64,000 bases of DNA from Streptomyces sp. CB00455 (GCF_001905445.1 NZ_LIVQ01000005.1:186001-250000); one strand, 5' to 3'; shown: positions 7,702 to 16,482, counted from the stretch's first letter. The notes: a model not told the origin generated them from the sequence alone. Translations and numbers: made by a program.

Positions 7702-9975
7702 TTGGCCGCGTCGCGATCGAAGCGACGGCGCCGGGTCCGCCGCAGGGCGGACATGTCGCTGCTGGGTGGCATCCGTCCGCCCATCGCCGCCCTGTCCGCG
7801 GTGCTGCTCGTCCTCGCCGCCCTCACCGCCTTCCAGCTCGGCCGGGTGGGCAAGGAGACCGTGCCGCCGGCCGTCCTCACCTCGCAGCAGCACTTCGCGG
7901 AGGACGGGGCCATCGCCCTGCGTGCCTCGCTCGACGAGAGCATCACGGACATCGCCAGGACCGCATCGCTGTTCAGCGCGGGCGAGCCCGTCTCCCCGGA
8001 CTCGGTGCTCGACAAGCTCGGCAGCGTCTACCAGAAATGGCGCGGCTCGGCCGTCATCGAGATCACATCGGGCCGGCTGGAGGCGCAGCGCGGCGAGAAC
8101 CTCCCGCTGACCGCCGTCGACCTGACCCGGCTGACCGGCGACGACGGCCTCGCACCGCGCATGGTCCGGCTGGAGAACGGCGAGACCCGGCTGCTCACCC
8201 TGGCCCTGCTGTCCTGGCCGAACCGGCCCCAGCAGCTCCTGATCGCCTCCAGCAGTCTGAAGGTGCCGGGCATCAGCCTGGGCAAGTCCCGCGCCATCGC
8301 CGTCCTCGACGCCGCCGGCCATGTGCTGAGCAGCGATGGCGTCGGGGGCTCCGACCGGGCCGGGAAGCAGCTCAGGACGTTCGCGAAGGCCTCGGCGCAG
8401 AAGGCCTCGCAACACCCGCTCCAAGCCAAGGAGCCCGGCTCGGGCGGCTTCCCCGGCGTCAGCGGCGGCCTGCTCGGCGATTCCAAGGCCGGTCAGCGCT
8501 CCGTGGCCGGCTACGCGAAGCTCACCGGCTCCGAGCCGGGAGTCGGCACCGACGCCACGGCCCTCGGACTGACCGTCCTCTCCTTCGTCGGCGTCACCGA
8601 GGAACGCTCCGCCGCCGTCGACTCCTTCTTCTGGATCGCCGCCGCCGGCGCCCTGCTGCTCCTCGGCACGCTCGCCGTCACGCTGCTCGTCGTCACCGTG
8701 CAGCGCCCGCTGCTGCGGCTGTTCCTGGAAAGCCGCCGGATCGGCCGCGGCGACCTCCAGCGGCCGGTCACCGTACCGAAGTACGGCGAGGCCGCGCGCA
8801 TCGGCGCGGCCCTGGACCGGCTGCGGCGCCAGCTCCTCGGCGAACCGGGAGCGGCCGGCGAAGGCCGCCGGCCCGGCCGCCGCGGGCGCATCGGCACCCG
8901 CGCGCTGATCGCGGTGTGCGGCGTCCTGCTGCTGGTGTGGTCCGCGCCGCTGCTGCTCATGCTCAACCGCGCGGGTGACTCCGTCGCCGTGCCGCCGACG
9001 ATCGTCGACGACCAGCGCGAGCGCACCGACACCCTGGCCGACCGCGTCCGCCGGGCCCTCAACGAGGGACACGCCGACCTCACCTCCGTCGCCTCCGTGC
9101 TGAGCGCCAAGACGACGCCGGCGGAGATGACGACGGTGCTGGAGCGCACCCGCACCCAGCACGGGCGCTACGAATCCCTCTACGTCCTGAAGGCCGACGG
9201 CACCATCGCGGCCCGAGCCGGGGGCAAGCCCCACCACACGGCGGGCAGGGCGCCCTCGCGCGAGCCCGTCACCGTGATCGACAGCGGCAACCAGCCCGTC
9301 ATCACCGAGTACGCCGAGGCGCCCGGGCTGGGCGGCGCCGCAGTCGTCGGCGAGCTGCGCATCGACTTCCTCAACGCCATGCTCAAGCGGCCGGGGCTCG
9401 GCGAGGTCCGCGTGCTCGACGCAGGGCACCGGGTGGTGGGCGGCAACAGCGGCTACCTGGCCTTCTCGAAGCTGTCGGACGGCAAGCTCGACGCGCTGGT
9501 GACCCAGGCGAACAAGCAGACCGACAAGGGGCCGCGCCCCGCCGTGGCCCTCCTGCGGCACGGGAGTTCCGTCTCGGTCGCGGCCGCAGCCCCCATGACG
9601 GGTGGCGGGGTGGCCCAGCCGCTCGGCTGGACGGTCGTGACCTCGCAGCCCACCAAGGGCCTGGAGATCCCCGCGTACACCGCGCAGAACCGCACCGTGC
9701 TGGCCGGGCTGCTCGGCCTCACGGGCGCGGCGGCCTGCCTGGGCTGGATCCACATCATCGTCATCCGGCCGCTGCGCGACCTGGCCCGTCGGTCCGAGGC
9801 CCTCGCCGACGGCGACCGCCGCACCGTCGTCTTCCCGACCCACCACGACGAGGTCGGCGCCGTGACCCGCAGCCTGGAAGTCATCCGTCAGCAGCTGCTC
9901 CAGCAGCGCAAGCGGGACACCGGCGCCGGCCCGGGCCGGACGCCCGGCCAGGCCGCCCCGGCCGGAAGGAACTGA
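7702..9975 (+). CDS. Membrane protein with two sensor-TM-HAMP modules and no output domain (pgs operon)
   Basis: 757 residues from TTG 7702, chosen because AGGAG stands 6 bases upstream and the frame further upstream looks non-coding. Architecture: Arg-rich N-terminus, TM1 (about 28-46), extracytoplasmic Cache-like domain, TM2 (about 307-333), HAMP 1 (QRPLLRLFLESRRIGRGDL), TM3 (about 398-420), second extracytoplasmic domain, TM4 (about 663-688), HAMP 2 (RPLRDLARRSEALADGDRR), then the end. No kinase, cyclase or methyl-accepting domain follows. pgsB starts 6 bases downstream, so it probably belongs to the polymer machinery as sensor or structural partner. Confidence 0.8.
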   Translation: MAASRSKRRRRVRRRADMSLLGGIRPPIAALSAVLLVLAALTAFQLGRVGKETVPPAVLTSQQHFAEDGAIALRASLDESITDIARTASLFSAGEPVSPDSVLDKLGSVYQKWRGSAVIEITSGRLEAQRGENLPLTAVDLTRLTGDDGLAPRMVRLENGETRLLTLALLSWPNRPQQLLIASSSLKVPGISLGKSRAIAVLDAAGHVLSSDGVGGSDRAGKQLRTFAKASAQKASQHPLQAKEPGSGGFPGVSGGLLGDSKAGQRSVAGYAKLTGSEPGVGTDATALGLTVLSFVGVTEERSAAVDSFFWIAAAGALLLLGTLAVTLLVVTVQRPLLRLFLESRRIGRGDLQRPVTVPKYGEAARIGAALDRLRRQLLGEPGAAGEGRRPGRRGRIGTRALIAVCGVLLLVWSAPLLLMLNRAGDSVAVPPTIVDDQRERTDTLADRVRRALNEGHADLTSVASVLSAKTTPAEMTTVLERTRTQHGRYESLYVLKADGTIAARAGGKPHHTAGRAPSREPVTVIDSGNQPVITEYAEAPGLGGAAVVGELRIDFLNAMLKRPGLGEVRVLDAGHRVVGGNSGYLAFSKLSDGKLDALVTQANKQTDKGPRPAVALLRHGSSVSVAAAAPMTGGGVAQPLGWTVVTSQPTKGLEIPAYTAQNRTVLAGLLGLTGAAACLGWIHIIVIRPLRDLARRSEALADGDRRTVVFPTHHDEVGAVTRSLEVIRQQLLQQRKRDTGAGPGRTPGQAAPAGRN

Positions 9976-9981
9976 TCCCCC

Positions 9982-11550
9982 GTGCTATTCCTCTACTGCG
10001 TGCTGCTCTTGTGCTGCCTGGTCATGCTCGTCGCGGGCATCGTCGAGCAGCGGCGGCACTTCGCCAACCTGGGACACATACACCACCGGGTACTGGTCAA
10101 CGGCATCCGCGGCAAAAGCTCCATCACACGGCTGTGCGCGGGCGCGCTGCGCGGCGGCGGTCTGCGGACGGTCGCCAAGACCACCGGTACCGCGGCCCGC
10201 TTCATCCATCCGGACGCCACCGAAGAGCCCGTCTACCGCAAGTTCGGCATCGCCAACGTCGTCGAGCAGATCGGCATCGTGCGGCGGGCGGCGGCCTACC
10301 GGCCGGACGCGCTGGTGATGGAGTGCATGGCCGTCATGCCCGCGCTCCAGGAGATCAACCAGTCCAAGCTGATCCAGTCGACCATCGGCGTGCTGTGCAA
10401 CGTCCGCGAGGACCACGTCGCCGAAATGGGGCCGACCCTGGACGACATCGCGCGTTCCCTGTCGCGTTCCATGCCGCACGGCGGGATCTGCGTCACCGCC
10501 GAGAAGGAACGCTTCCACGTCCTCCAGGAGGAGGCCGACGCGCGGGACTGCACGCTCGTCTACGCGGACCCCGACACGGTCAGCGACGAGGAGCTGCGCG
10601 GGTTCAGCTGGTTCACCTTCAAGGAGAACGTCGCCATCGCACTCACCGTCGCCGGCCTCCTGGGCGTCGACCGCGAGACCGCCCTCCAGGGCATGTACGA
10701 CGCGCCGCCCGACCCCGGTGTGCTCTCCGTCGAGCGGTACGCGGCACCGGGCGGCAAGCGGGTGCGCTTCGCCAACGTCTTCGCTGCGAACGACCCCGAG
10801 TCGACGCTGATGAACATCAACCAGCTCCTCGACCTCGGCGCGATCGACCGCCCGCTGAACGTGGTGATCAACTGCCGTCCCGACCGCGTCGAGCGCAACG
10901 GGCAGATGGGCCAGATCGTCCCCGACCTGATGCCCGACAAGGTCTTCGTGATCGGGCACCCGGCCAAGAGCGCCATCGACGCGATCCCGGCCGAATGGCG
11001 TTCGCGCGCGGTCGACCTCGGCGGTGACCAGCGCGACGGCGAGGAGTTCATGCACGAGCTGCTGGGCCACCTGGGTGCGACGTCCTCGCTGGTCGCCATC
11101 GGCAACATCCACGGCCAGGGCGAGGTCCTGCTGGAGCACCTGGCGGAACTGCCCGCCTTCGAGGAGGACGCCGACGCGGCGGGCCTCCCCGGGCAGCCGG
11201 GAGCTCCGCACGCATCCGGCGGGTCCGCGGCGCACGAGCGGCCGGCGCCGCACCCGCAGGGGCAGTACGCCGCCCACCTCGATCCGTACGCGGACCTCAC
11301 CGCCGCCCAGGAGGCGCGGTTCGCACTGCCCCCCGTACCGGTACCGCAGCAGTACGTCCATCCCGGTCACCCGTACGAGCAGTCCGTGCCCGCGCCGCAG
11401 GAACTTCAGGCGGGGCCCTACGAGTACCGGCCGCCGCAGGCCGGGCAGCCGCAGCAGTACCAGCCGCCCCGGCCACTGCCGCAGCACCCCTACCCCGGCC
11501 CGCAGTGGCAGGACCGGAATCAGAATCAGAACCCAGGAGAGCCCCGTTGA
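9982..11550 (+). CDS. pgsB: Poly-gamma-glutamate synthase subunit PgsB/CapB
   Basis: 522 residues from GTG 9982. After an N-terminal membrane span (LFLYCVLLLCCLVMLVAG) comes the ATP-binding loop NGIRGKSSITRL and a Mur-ligase-like body (CNVREDHVAEMGPT, FANVFAANDPEST, NCRPDRVERNGQM), the PgsB/CapB hallmarks. The enzyme activates and polymerises glutamate through its gamma-carboxyl at the inner membrane face together with PgsC. Unusual is a roughly 120-residue Pro/Gln/Tyr-rich C-terminal extension (from about residue 400) absent from Bacillus PgsB. Its stop overlaps the pgsC start (TTGA). Confidence 0.93.
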   Translation: MLFLYCVLLLCCLVMLVAGIVEQRRHFANLGHIHHRVLVNGIRGKSSITRLCAGALRGGGLRTVAKTTGTAARFIHPDATEEPVYRKFGIANVVEQIGIVRRAAAYRPDALVMECMAVMPALQEINQSKLIQSTIGVLCNVREDHVAEMGPTLDDIARSLSRSMPHGGICVTAEKERFHVLQEEADARDCTLVYADPDTVSDEELRGFSWFTFKENVAIALTVAGLLGVDRETALQGMYDAPPDPGVLSVERYAAPGGKRVRFANVFAANDPESTLMNINQLLDLGAIDRPLNVVINCRPDRVERNGQMGQIVPDLMPDKVFVIGHPAKSAIDAIPAEWRSRAVDLGGDQRDGEEFMHELLGHLGATSSLVAIGNIHGQGEVLLEHLAELPAFEEDADAAGLPGQPGAPHASGGSAAHERPAPHPQGQYAAHLDPYADLTAAQEARFALPPVPVPQQYVHPGHPYEQSVPAPQELQAGPYEYRPPQAGQPQQYQPPRPLPQHPYPGPQWQDRNQNQNPGEPR

Positions 11551-12029
11551 TCCCCGCAGTCCTCACGCCCGAGATCGCCGCGATCGGCATCGCGCTGGGC
11601 CTGCTGTTCTCCCTGCTCTGCTACCTGACGACTAACCTCTCCCCCGGCGGCATGATCACCCCGGGATGGCTGGCGCTGACCCTCATCGAGGACCTGCAGC
11701 GTGCGGCGCTCGTCGTCGGCATCACCGTCCTGACGTACGTGCTCACCCTGCTCACGCAGAAGTTCGTCATCCTCTACGGCAAGCGCCTGTTCGCGGCCGT
11801 CGTCCTGATCGGCGTACTGCTCCAGGCCACGGTCGTCATCGTGCTGCAGATGAAGTTCCCCCTGCTGTACGCCAACCAGACCCTCGGCTTCATCGTCCCG
11901 GGACTGATCGCCTACCAGCTGGTCCGCCAGCCCAAGGGCGCCACGCTCCTCGCCACCGGGTCCGCGACCCTCATGACGTACGTCGTCCTCACATCGGGCA
12001 TCCTGCTCGGCTTCATGCCGCACGCCTGA
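11547..12029 (+). CDS. pgsC: Poly-gamma-glutamate synthesis/export protein PgsC/CapC
   Basis: 160 residues from TTG 11547, overlapping the pgsB stop as TTGA with AGGAGAG upstream, so translation is coupled. Length and membrane pattern (about five hydrophobic spans; LSPGGMITPGWLAL, PLLYANQTLGFIVPGLIAYQLVRQ) match PgsC/CapC, the small polytopic partner of PgsB in polymerisation and export. Confidence 0.93.
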   Translation: MIPAVLTPEIAAIGIALGLLFSLLCYLTTNLSPGGMITPGWLALTLIEDLQRAALVVGITVLTYVLTLLTQKFVILYGKRLFAAVVLIGVLLQATVVIVLQMKFPLLYANQTLGFIVPGLIAYQLVRQPKGATLLATGSATLMTYVVLTSGILLGFMPHA

Positions 12030-12075
12030 CCGCCGCCGCCCCGCCCGATCGCCCGCATCCTTCCCGGAGCACCCG

Positions 12076-13155
12076 ATGACCGCCAAGTCCGCCCGCCGTA
12101 CCCGACCGCTCCTGCACGCCACCGTCGTCACCAGCCTGCTGGCCGCCAGCGCGTACTTCACCTACGAGCTGCGCAAGGAGGAGCAGGCCGCGGCGCCCGC
12201 TGCCATGCGGGTGACCGATCAGGGCCCCAAGGGCGGTGCCAAGGGAGGGCAGGACGGCACCCAGAAGTGGGAACGCCTGAAAAGCCCGGAGCGTTCGGTG
12301 CTGCGGAGCGGGGACGGCGCCGTCCTGGCCGTCTTCACGGACGGCGCGCGCACCGCGACGCTCACCGGGAAGAGCCGCACCTTCTCCGAACCGGCCACCA
12401 CACAGACCCGGGTCGTCACCGACGACTGGGTCCGCCTGCTGCCGGAGGCCTGGCGGAGCGGGGCGGAGCGCGAGCAGTGGTTCCAGGACTGGTTCAAGAA
12501 GTACTACGGCAGCGAGGAGGACGACCTCTTCGCGACCGCTTTCCAGTACGGCGACCAGGCCCCGGTGAAGAAGGACGCGGCCGGTGTCCAGTACGCGGGC
12601 GACGCGGCCTTCGGGCCGATCAACCCGAACGGCTCGGTGGGCAACGACCTGCGTCTGGAGCAGTCGGACTTCTACGACTACCTGGGCACCTCGTACACCT
12701 TCCGCGACGGCACCACGGCGCAGCCCGAGAAGCCCAAGTACCGGGCGCTGGACTGCTCCGGCTTCATCCGGACGGTGTTCGGCTACCGCGCCCGCTTCCC
12801 GCTGATGTCCGGCGACACCGGCGGCACCGGCCTGCCGCGCACGGCCAACGGGATGGCGCGCTCGAAGACCGGCGTGGACATCCTGCCGCTCAAGGGCGTC
12901 ACCGCAAGGGACAGGCCCACCTCCATCGACGTGCTCCAGCCCGGTGACCTGCTCTTCTTCAAACTCGACGGCCGGACCGGCCAGCGGCTGGACCACACGG
13001 GGATGTATCTCGGCAACGACGTCGAGGGGCACAAGATCTTCATTTCGAGCCGCGAGGAGGCCAATGGCCCCACCATCGGCGACAAGGGCGGCGCCTCCCG
13101 CCTCGACGGCAACGGCTACTACGCGGCAGCCCTGCGCAGCGCCAAGCGGCTCTGA
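12076..13155 (+). CDS. NlpC/P60-type membrane-anchored hydrolase of the pgs locus
   Basis: 359 residues from ATG 12076 (CGGAG upstream), 46 bases after pgsC. An N-terminal hydrophobic anchor (LLHATVVTSLLAASAYFTYEL) is followed by an unassigned region and a C-terminal NlpC/P60 fold: ALDCSGFIRTVFGY with catalytic Cys, PGDLLFFK, and LDHTGMYLG with catalytic His. Such enzymes cleave gamma-D-glutamyl bonds in peptidoglycan; in this operon a role in trimming, release or anchoring of poly-gamma-glutamate is plausible but inferred. Confidence 0.85.
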   Translation: MTAKSARRTRPLLHATVVTSLLAASAYFTYELRKEEQAAAPAAMRVTDQGPKGGAKGGQDGTQKWERLKSPERSVLRSGDGAVLAVFTDGARTATLTGKSRTFSEPATTQTRVVTDDWVRLLPEAWRSGAEREQWFQDWFKKYYGSEEDDLFATAFQYGDQAPVKKDAAGVQYAGDAAFGPINPNGSVGNDLRLEQSDFYDYLGTSYTFRDGTTAQPEKPKYRALDCSGFIRTVFGYRARFPLMSGDTGGTGLPRTANGMARSKTGVDILPLKGVTARDRPTSIDVLQPGDLLFFKLDGRTGQRLDHTGMYLGNDVEGHKIFISSREEANGPTIGDKGGASRLDGNGYYAAALRSAKRL

Positions 13156-13293
13156 CGGGGCGGGGCGACGGGCACGGGCACGGGCGCGCGACGGCGACGG
13201 CGACGGCGACGGCAGCGGCAGGGGAACCGGAGGCCCGCCGTCGGCGTCCCTCCGGGCATCTGCAAGATCGCGATGCTGACGAGGACTCCGTAC

Positions 13294-13917
13294 ATGACCG
13301 GCACGGCCACCCGCTACCTCTACCTCGCACGGCACGGCGAGGCCTCGCCGGACGAGAGCCGGCTGACGGACCGCGGCCGGCGTCAGGCCGAGCTGCTCGG
13401 TGAGCGGATGCGGCACCGCCCGCTCTCGGCCGTGTACCACGGGCCGCTGCCGCGAGCAGCGCAAACGGCCCGGCTGGTGTGCGACCGGTTCGAGGGGGTC
13501 CGCCCGCGGCCGGCCGAGGAGGCCGGGGACTACGTTCCCCACATGCCGCACCGCGGCGAGCTGCCGGCACAGTCCGCCGATGCCCTGCTCGACCGGCTGG
13601 CACTGCTCCCCGCCGAAGATCGGGCGCGGGGGCCGGAGCTGGCCCGGGCCGCGCTCGCACGGTTCGCCGGTCCCGTGGGCGGCGCCGAGCCCCGTCACGA
13701 GCTGGTGGTCACGCACAACTTCCTGATCGGCTGGTTCGTCCGGGCCGCGCTCGACGCCCCGGAGTGGCGCTGGACGGGCCTCAACCACGCCAACGCCGGC
13801 CTGACCGTGATCCGGTACGTGCCCGGACGGCCGGCCTCCCTGCTCCTCTACAACGACACGGGGCACCTTCCGCCGGAGCTGCGGTGGACCGGCTTCCCGG
13901 CCGACCTGCGCGTCTGA
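13294..13917 (+). CDS. Histidine phosphatase family protein
   Basis: 207 residues. ATG 13294 is preferred over an upstream ATG at 13273 because GAGGA lies 8 bases before it and the beta-strand YLYLARHGEA (the RHG motif with the phospho-accepting His) follows soon after. LVVTHNFLIGWFVRAAL supplies the second catalytic His. It belongs to the phosphoglycerate-mutase/SixA-like superfamily; the substrate is unknown. It is convergent with the CBM48 gene. Confidence 0.9.
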   Translation: MTGTATRYLYLARHGEASPDESRLTDRGRRQAELLGERMRHRPLSAVYHGPLPRAAQTARLVCDRFEGVRPRPAEEAGDYVPHMPHRGELPAQSADALLDRLALLPAEDRARGPELARAALARFAGPVGGAEPRHELVVTHNFLIGWFVRAALDAPEWRWTGLNHANAGLTVIRYVPGRPASLLLYNDTGHLPPELRWTGFPADLRV

Positions 13918-13924
13918 CCGGCGT

Positions 13925-13963
13925 CCGGGCGGGAGCCGGGCCGGGGGCCCGGCGCCCGCCCGG
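13925..13963. terminator. Bidirectional hairpin terminator
   Basis: Arms 13925-13942 and 13946-13963 pair over 18 positions with a single mismatch around a GGG loop. The hairpin sits in the 52-base gap between two convergent genes, 8 bases after one stop and 6 bases before the other. There is no T-tract, as usual for Streptomyces terminators. Confidence 0.8.
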
Positions 13964-13969
13964 GCCGGG

Positions 13970-14245
13970 TCAGGTGTGCAGCAGGCTGTTGGGGCCGTCC
14001 TGGTCGCCGGCGCTCTCGTCGTTGAACCAGTAGTCCCCGGCGGCCAGATACCGGAAGGAGTGCGTGCTCTCGCTCGGCAGCTCGACCGTCACGGCCCTCG
14101 TGCCGTCGCGGCGCGGCTTGAGCGGATGGGTGTCCGGCCGCCAGTCGTTGAAGTCGCCCACCACACTGACCGGCCCCGGCGGCCTGTCCGCGGGCAGGAT
14201 GAACGTGACCTCGGTCCGGTCCTTGCGCAACTTTCGTTCCAGCAC
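13970..14245 (-). CDS. Isoamylase early-set (CBM48) mini-protein
   Basis: 91 residues from GTG 14245, with GAGGAG 7 bases upstream. The sequence KDRTEVTFILPADRP and VSVVGDFNDW, then HSFRYLAAGDYWFND, is the CBM48/isoamylase N-terminal fold that binds alpha-glucans. Here it stands alone without a catalytic domain, a form also known in other Streptomyces. A role in glycogen or maltodextrin binding is inferred from the fold. Confidence 0.85.
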   Translation of the reverse strand: MLERKLRKDRTEVTFILPADRPPGPVSVVGDFNDWRPDTHPLKPRRDGTRAVTVELPSESTHSFRYLAAGDYWFNDESAGDQDGPNSLLHT

Positions 14246-14442
14246 CAGGAGCTCCTCAACGAGAATCGGATCGCTTGCGAAACGCCCACGCGCATCGGCA
14301 CACGGGCCGGCGGTGGGGGCGGCGGGCGGCGCCGCGGGCGGGAGACCGGCCGGGGGCAGGGTGTGACCATGGCCACCGGCCGGGGCTCCGGGCCGCCACG
14401 GCGGCACCCCATCAGCCTGACACAGGGCGTCACGTTCGGCAT

Positions 14443-14457
14443 GTGGTGCGTCACCAC
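14443..14457. promoter_or_regulatory. Perfect inverted repeat GTGGTG-CGT-CACCAC
   Basis: A perfect 6+6 base inverted repeat with a 3-base centre lies about 200 bases upstream of the CBM48 start and 350 bases upstream of gltD. It could be an operator for either divergent gene, or chance. No matching regulator gene is adjacent. Confidence 0.3.
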
Positions 14458-14556
14458 GGGTGACCGTCGCGAACGCCCGGCGGGGACGGGAGCGGTGGGC
14501 GCGGGGACGGCGGGGGCGGGCGCGCCGCGAGCGGTGGGACCGGGTGCGCGCACGCC

Positions 14557-14624
14557 CTCGGATACCTGAACCTGCGGACGGCGCCGCGACCTCGGATACC
14601 GGCACCTGCGGACGGCGCCGCGAC
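14557..14624. repeat. 34-bp tandem duplication
   Basis: Units 14557-14590 and 14591-14624 follow each other without a gap and agree at 32 of 34 positions (the difference is tgaa versus ggca after ctcggatacc). The array lies about 180 bases upstream of gltD in an otherwise featureless intergenic region. Confidence 0.85.
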
Positions 14625-14806
14625 CTCGCCCGGGAGGCCCGCCCGCACGGGCCGCCCGCCGCGGAATCGCCCGCCGCCGGATCGGCGAACCTTCCCCCGA
14701 ACGGCGTAATGTGGGAGGAACGCCGCATACCGCGCGCGCCGGACGCGCCGTGTGCGCCGGGTCCCTCGTCTGCGTGTACGCCGCGAACGATCCAGGGAGG
14801 CGGCAC

Positions 14807-16315
14807 GTGACCGATCCGTTCGGTTTCCTCAGGATCCCCCGCAAGGCCGTCCCGGCCCGCCCCGTCGAGGAGCGGCTCGGCGACTGGCGCGAGGTGTACG
14901 CCGGGCAGGCGCTGCTGCCGCTCGTCTCCGAGCAGGCCGACCGCTGCATGGACTGCGGCATCCCCTTCTGCCACACCGGCTGCCCGCTGGGGAACCTGAT
15001 ACCCGAGTGGAACGCCTACGCGGCGCACGGGGACTGGCGGGCCGCCTACGAGCGGCTGCACGCGACCAACAACTTCCCGGAGTTCACCGGCCGGCTGTGC
15101 CCGGCCCCCTGCGAGGACGCCTGCGTCCTGACGATCAACGCCGATCCGGTGACGATCAAGAACGTCGAGCAGACGATCGCCGACGAGGGCCGGCGCCGCG
15201 GCTACCAGGCGCCGCGCCCGCCGGAGCGGCGCAGCGGCAGGGCCGTGGCCGTCATCGGTTCGGGACCGGCCGGGCTGGCCGCCGCGCAGCAGCTGACGCG
15301 GGCGGGTCACCGCGTCGTCGTGCACGAACGGGCCGACCGGATCGGGGGCCTGCTGCGCTACGGCATCCCCGAGTTCAAGATGGAGAAGGTGCACCTGGAC
15401 CGCCGGATCGAGCAGATGCGGGCCGAGGGCACGGCGTTCGTGACGGGCTGCGACATCGGGGGCGAGGTCGGTGCGGCCGAGCTGCGGCACGGGTACGACG
15501 CGGTCGTCGTCGCCGTCGGGGCCGGGGAGCGCCGCGAGCTCGCGGTGCCCGGCCGCGAGCTGCGGGGCATCCACCAGGCCATGGACTACCTGACCTGCGC
15601 CAACCGGGTGCGGGAGGGTGACTTCGCGGTGTCTCCGGTGACGGCCGAGGGCAGCCACGTGGTGATCGTGGGCGGCGGGGACACCGGCTCGGACTGCCTG
15701 GGCACGGCGCTGCGGCAGGGCGCGCTCTCCGTGGTCCAGCTCGACATCAACCCGGAACCCGGCCCCGGCCGGGCGGACGGGGAGCCCTGGCCGGTGTACC
15801 CGAAGGTGTACCGGATCTCCCACGCCCACGAAGAGGCCCGCGGCCGCGAGGGCTCGGACCCCAGGATCTTCTCCTGCGCCACCCTGCACTTCGAGGGGGA
15901 CGGCGCGGGACGGGTACGGGCGCTGCGCCTGACCGCCGTTGAGCCGATGGCCCGCAGGCCGCTCGGCGGGAGCGAGCGCGTGCTCCCGGCCGGGCTGGTC
16001 CTGCTGGCACTGGGCTTCTCCGGTCCGGAGCGGGCGGGCGGCCTGCGCGAGCAGCTGGGGCTGGAGCTCGACGAGCGCGGGAACTACGCGCGGGACGCCG
16101 CCTTCGCCGCCGCCGGCGGGCGGACGCCCGGGGTGTTCGTCGCGGGCGACGCGGGGCGCGGGCAGTCGCTGGTGGTGTGGGCCATCGCCGAGGGCCGCTC
16201 GGCGGCCGCGGCGGTCGACCGCCACCTGACCGGCTCCACCGCCCTGCCCGCCGCCGTGGCCGCCCACGACCGGCCGATGACGGCGCTGGGCCGTCTGCGT
16301 TACGGGGACGGCTGA
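14807..16315 (+). CDS. gltD: Glutamate synthase small (beta) subunit
   Basis: 502 residues from GTG 14807 with AGGGAGG upstream. The N-terminal iron-sulfur region has DRCMDCGIPFCHTGCPLGN and LCPAPCEDAC; then come the FAD motif GSGPAGLAAAQQL and the NADPH motif GGGDTGSDCLGT. This is the NADPH-oxidising subunit that feeds electrons to the large subunit for 2-oxoglutarate plus glutamine to two glutamates. No gltB lies next to it, which is unusual if it serves glutamate synthase; related subunits also serve other reductases. Confidence 0.93.
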   Translation: MTDPFGFLRIPRKAVPARPVEERLGDWREVYAGQALLPLVSEQADRCMDCGIPFCHTGCPLGNLIPEWNAYAAHGDWRAAYERLHATNNFPEFTGRLCPAPCEDACVLTINADPVTIKNVEQTIADEGRRRGYQAPRPPERRSGRAVAVIGSGPAGLAAAQQLTRAGHRVVVHERADRIGGLLRYGIPEFKMEKVHLDRRIEQMRAEGTAFVTGCDIGGEVGAAELRHGYDAVVVAVGAGERRELAVPGRELRGIHQAMDYLTCANRVREGDFAVSPVTAEGSHVVIVGGGDTGSDCLGTALRQGALSVVQLDINPEPGPGRADGEPWPVYPKVYRISHAHEEARGREGSDPRIFSCATLHFEGDGAGRVRALRLTAVEPMARRPLGGSERVLPAGLVLLALGFSGPERAGGLREQLGLELDERGNYARDAAFAAAGGRTPGVFVAGDAGRGQSLVVWAIAEGRSAAAAVDRHLTGSTALPAAVAAHDRPMTALGRLRYGDG

Positions 16316-16482
16316 GCCGCCGCAGCGTGCCGCCGAATGCGTCCGCGCCGCACCCCCTTAGGGGGAACATGGCGGCCCGGGACCGCAGGCGGGGTCCCGG
16401 CTGCCGAAACAAAGGGGTGCGGCCCCGGTCCGGGTCCGCGCGCAGCCGCGCTGCGCAAGCACCACATTCGAGGAGAGTTCAC

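Larger units (their letters stand above)
14246..14806. other. Non-coding region with inverted and tandem repeats
   Basis: These 561 bases contain no convincing gene. They hold an inverted repeat (14443-14457), a 34-base tandem duplication (14557-14624) and, at 14793-14800, the ribosome binding site of gltD. The G+C-rich composition creates open frames on both strands, but none has a start with a ribosome binding site or a family resemblance. Confidence 0.5.

Noticed and set aside
13182..13225. gacggc hexamer run before the histidine phosphatase gene as a coding repeat
   Set aside because: It is not in frame with either neighbour and is simple low-complexity DNA.
16353..16365. CCCCC-TTA-GGGGG upstream of the chaplin as an operator
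   Set aside because: The arms are homopolymeric and short, which is expected by chance at this G+C content; it could be part of the gltD terminator.
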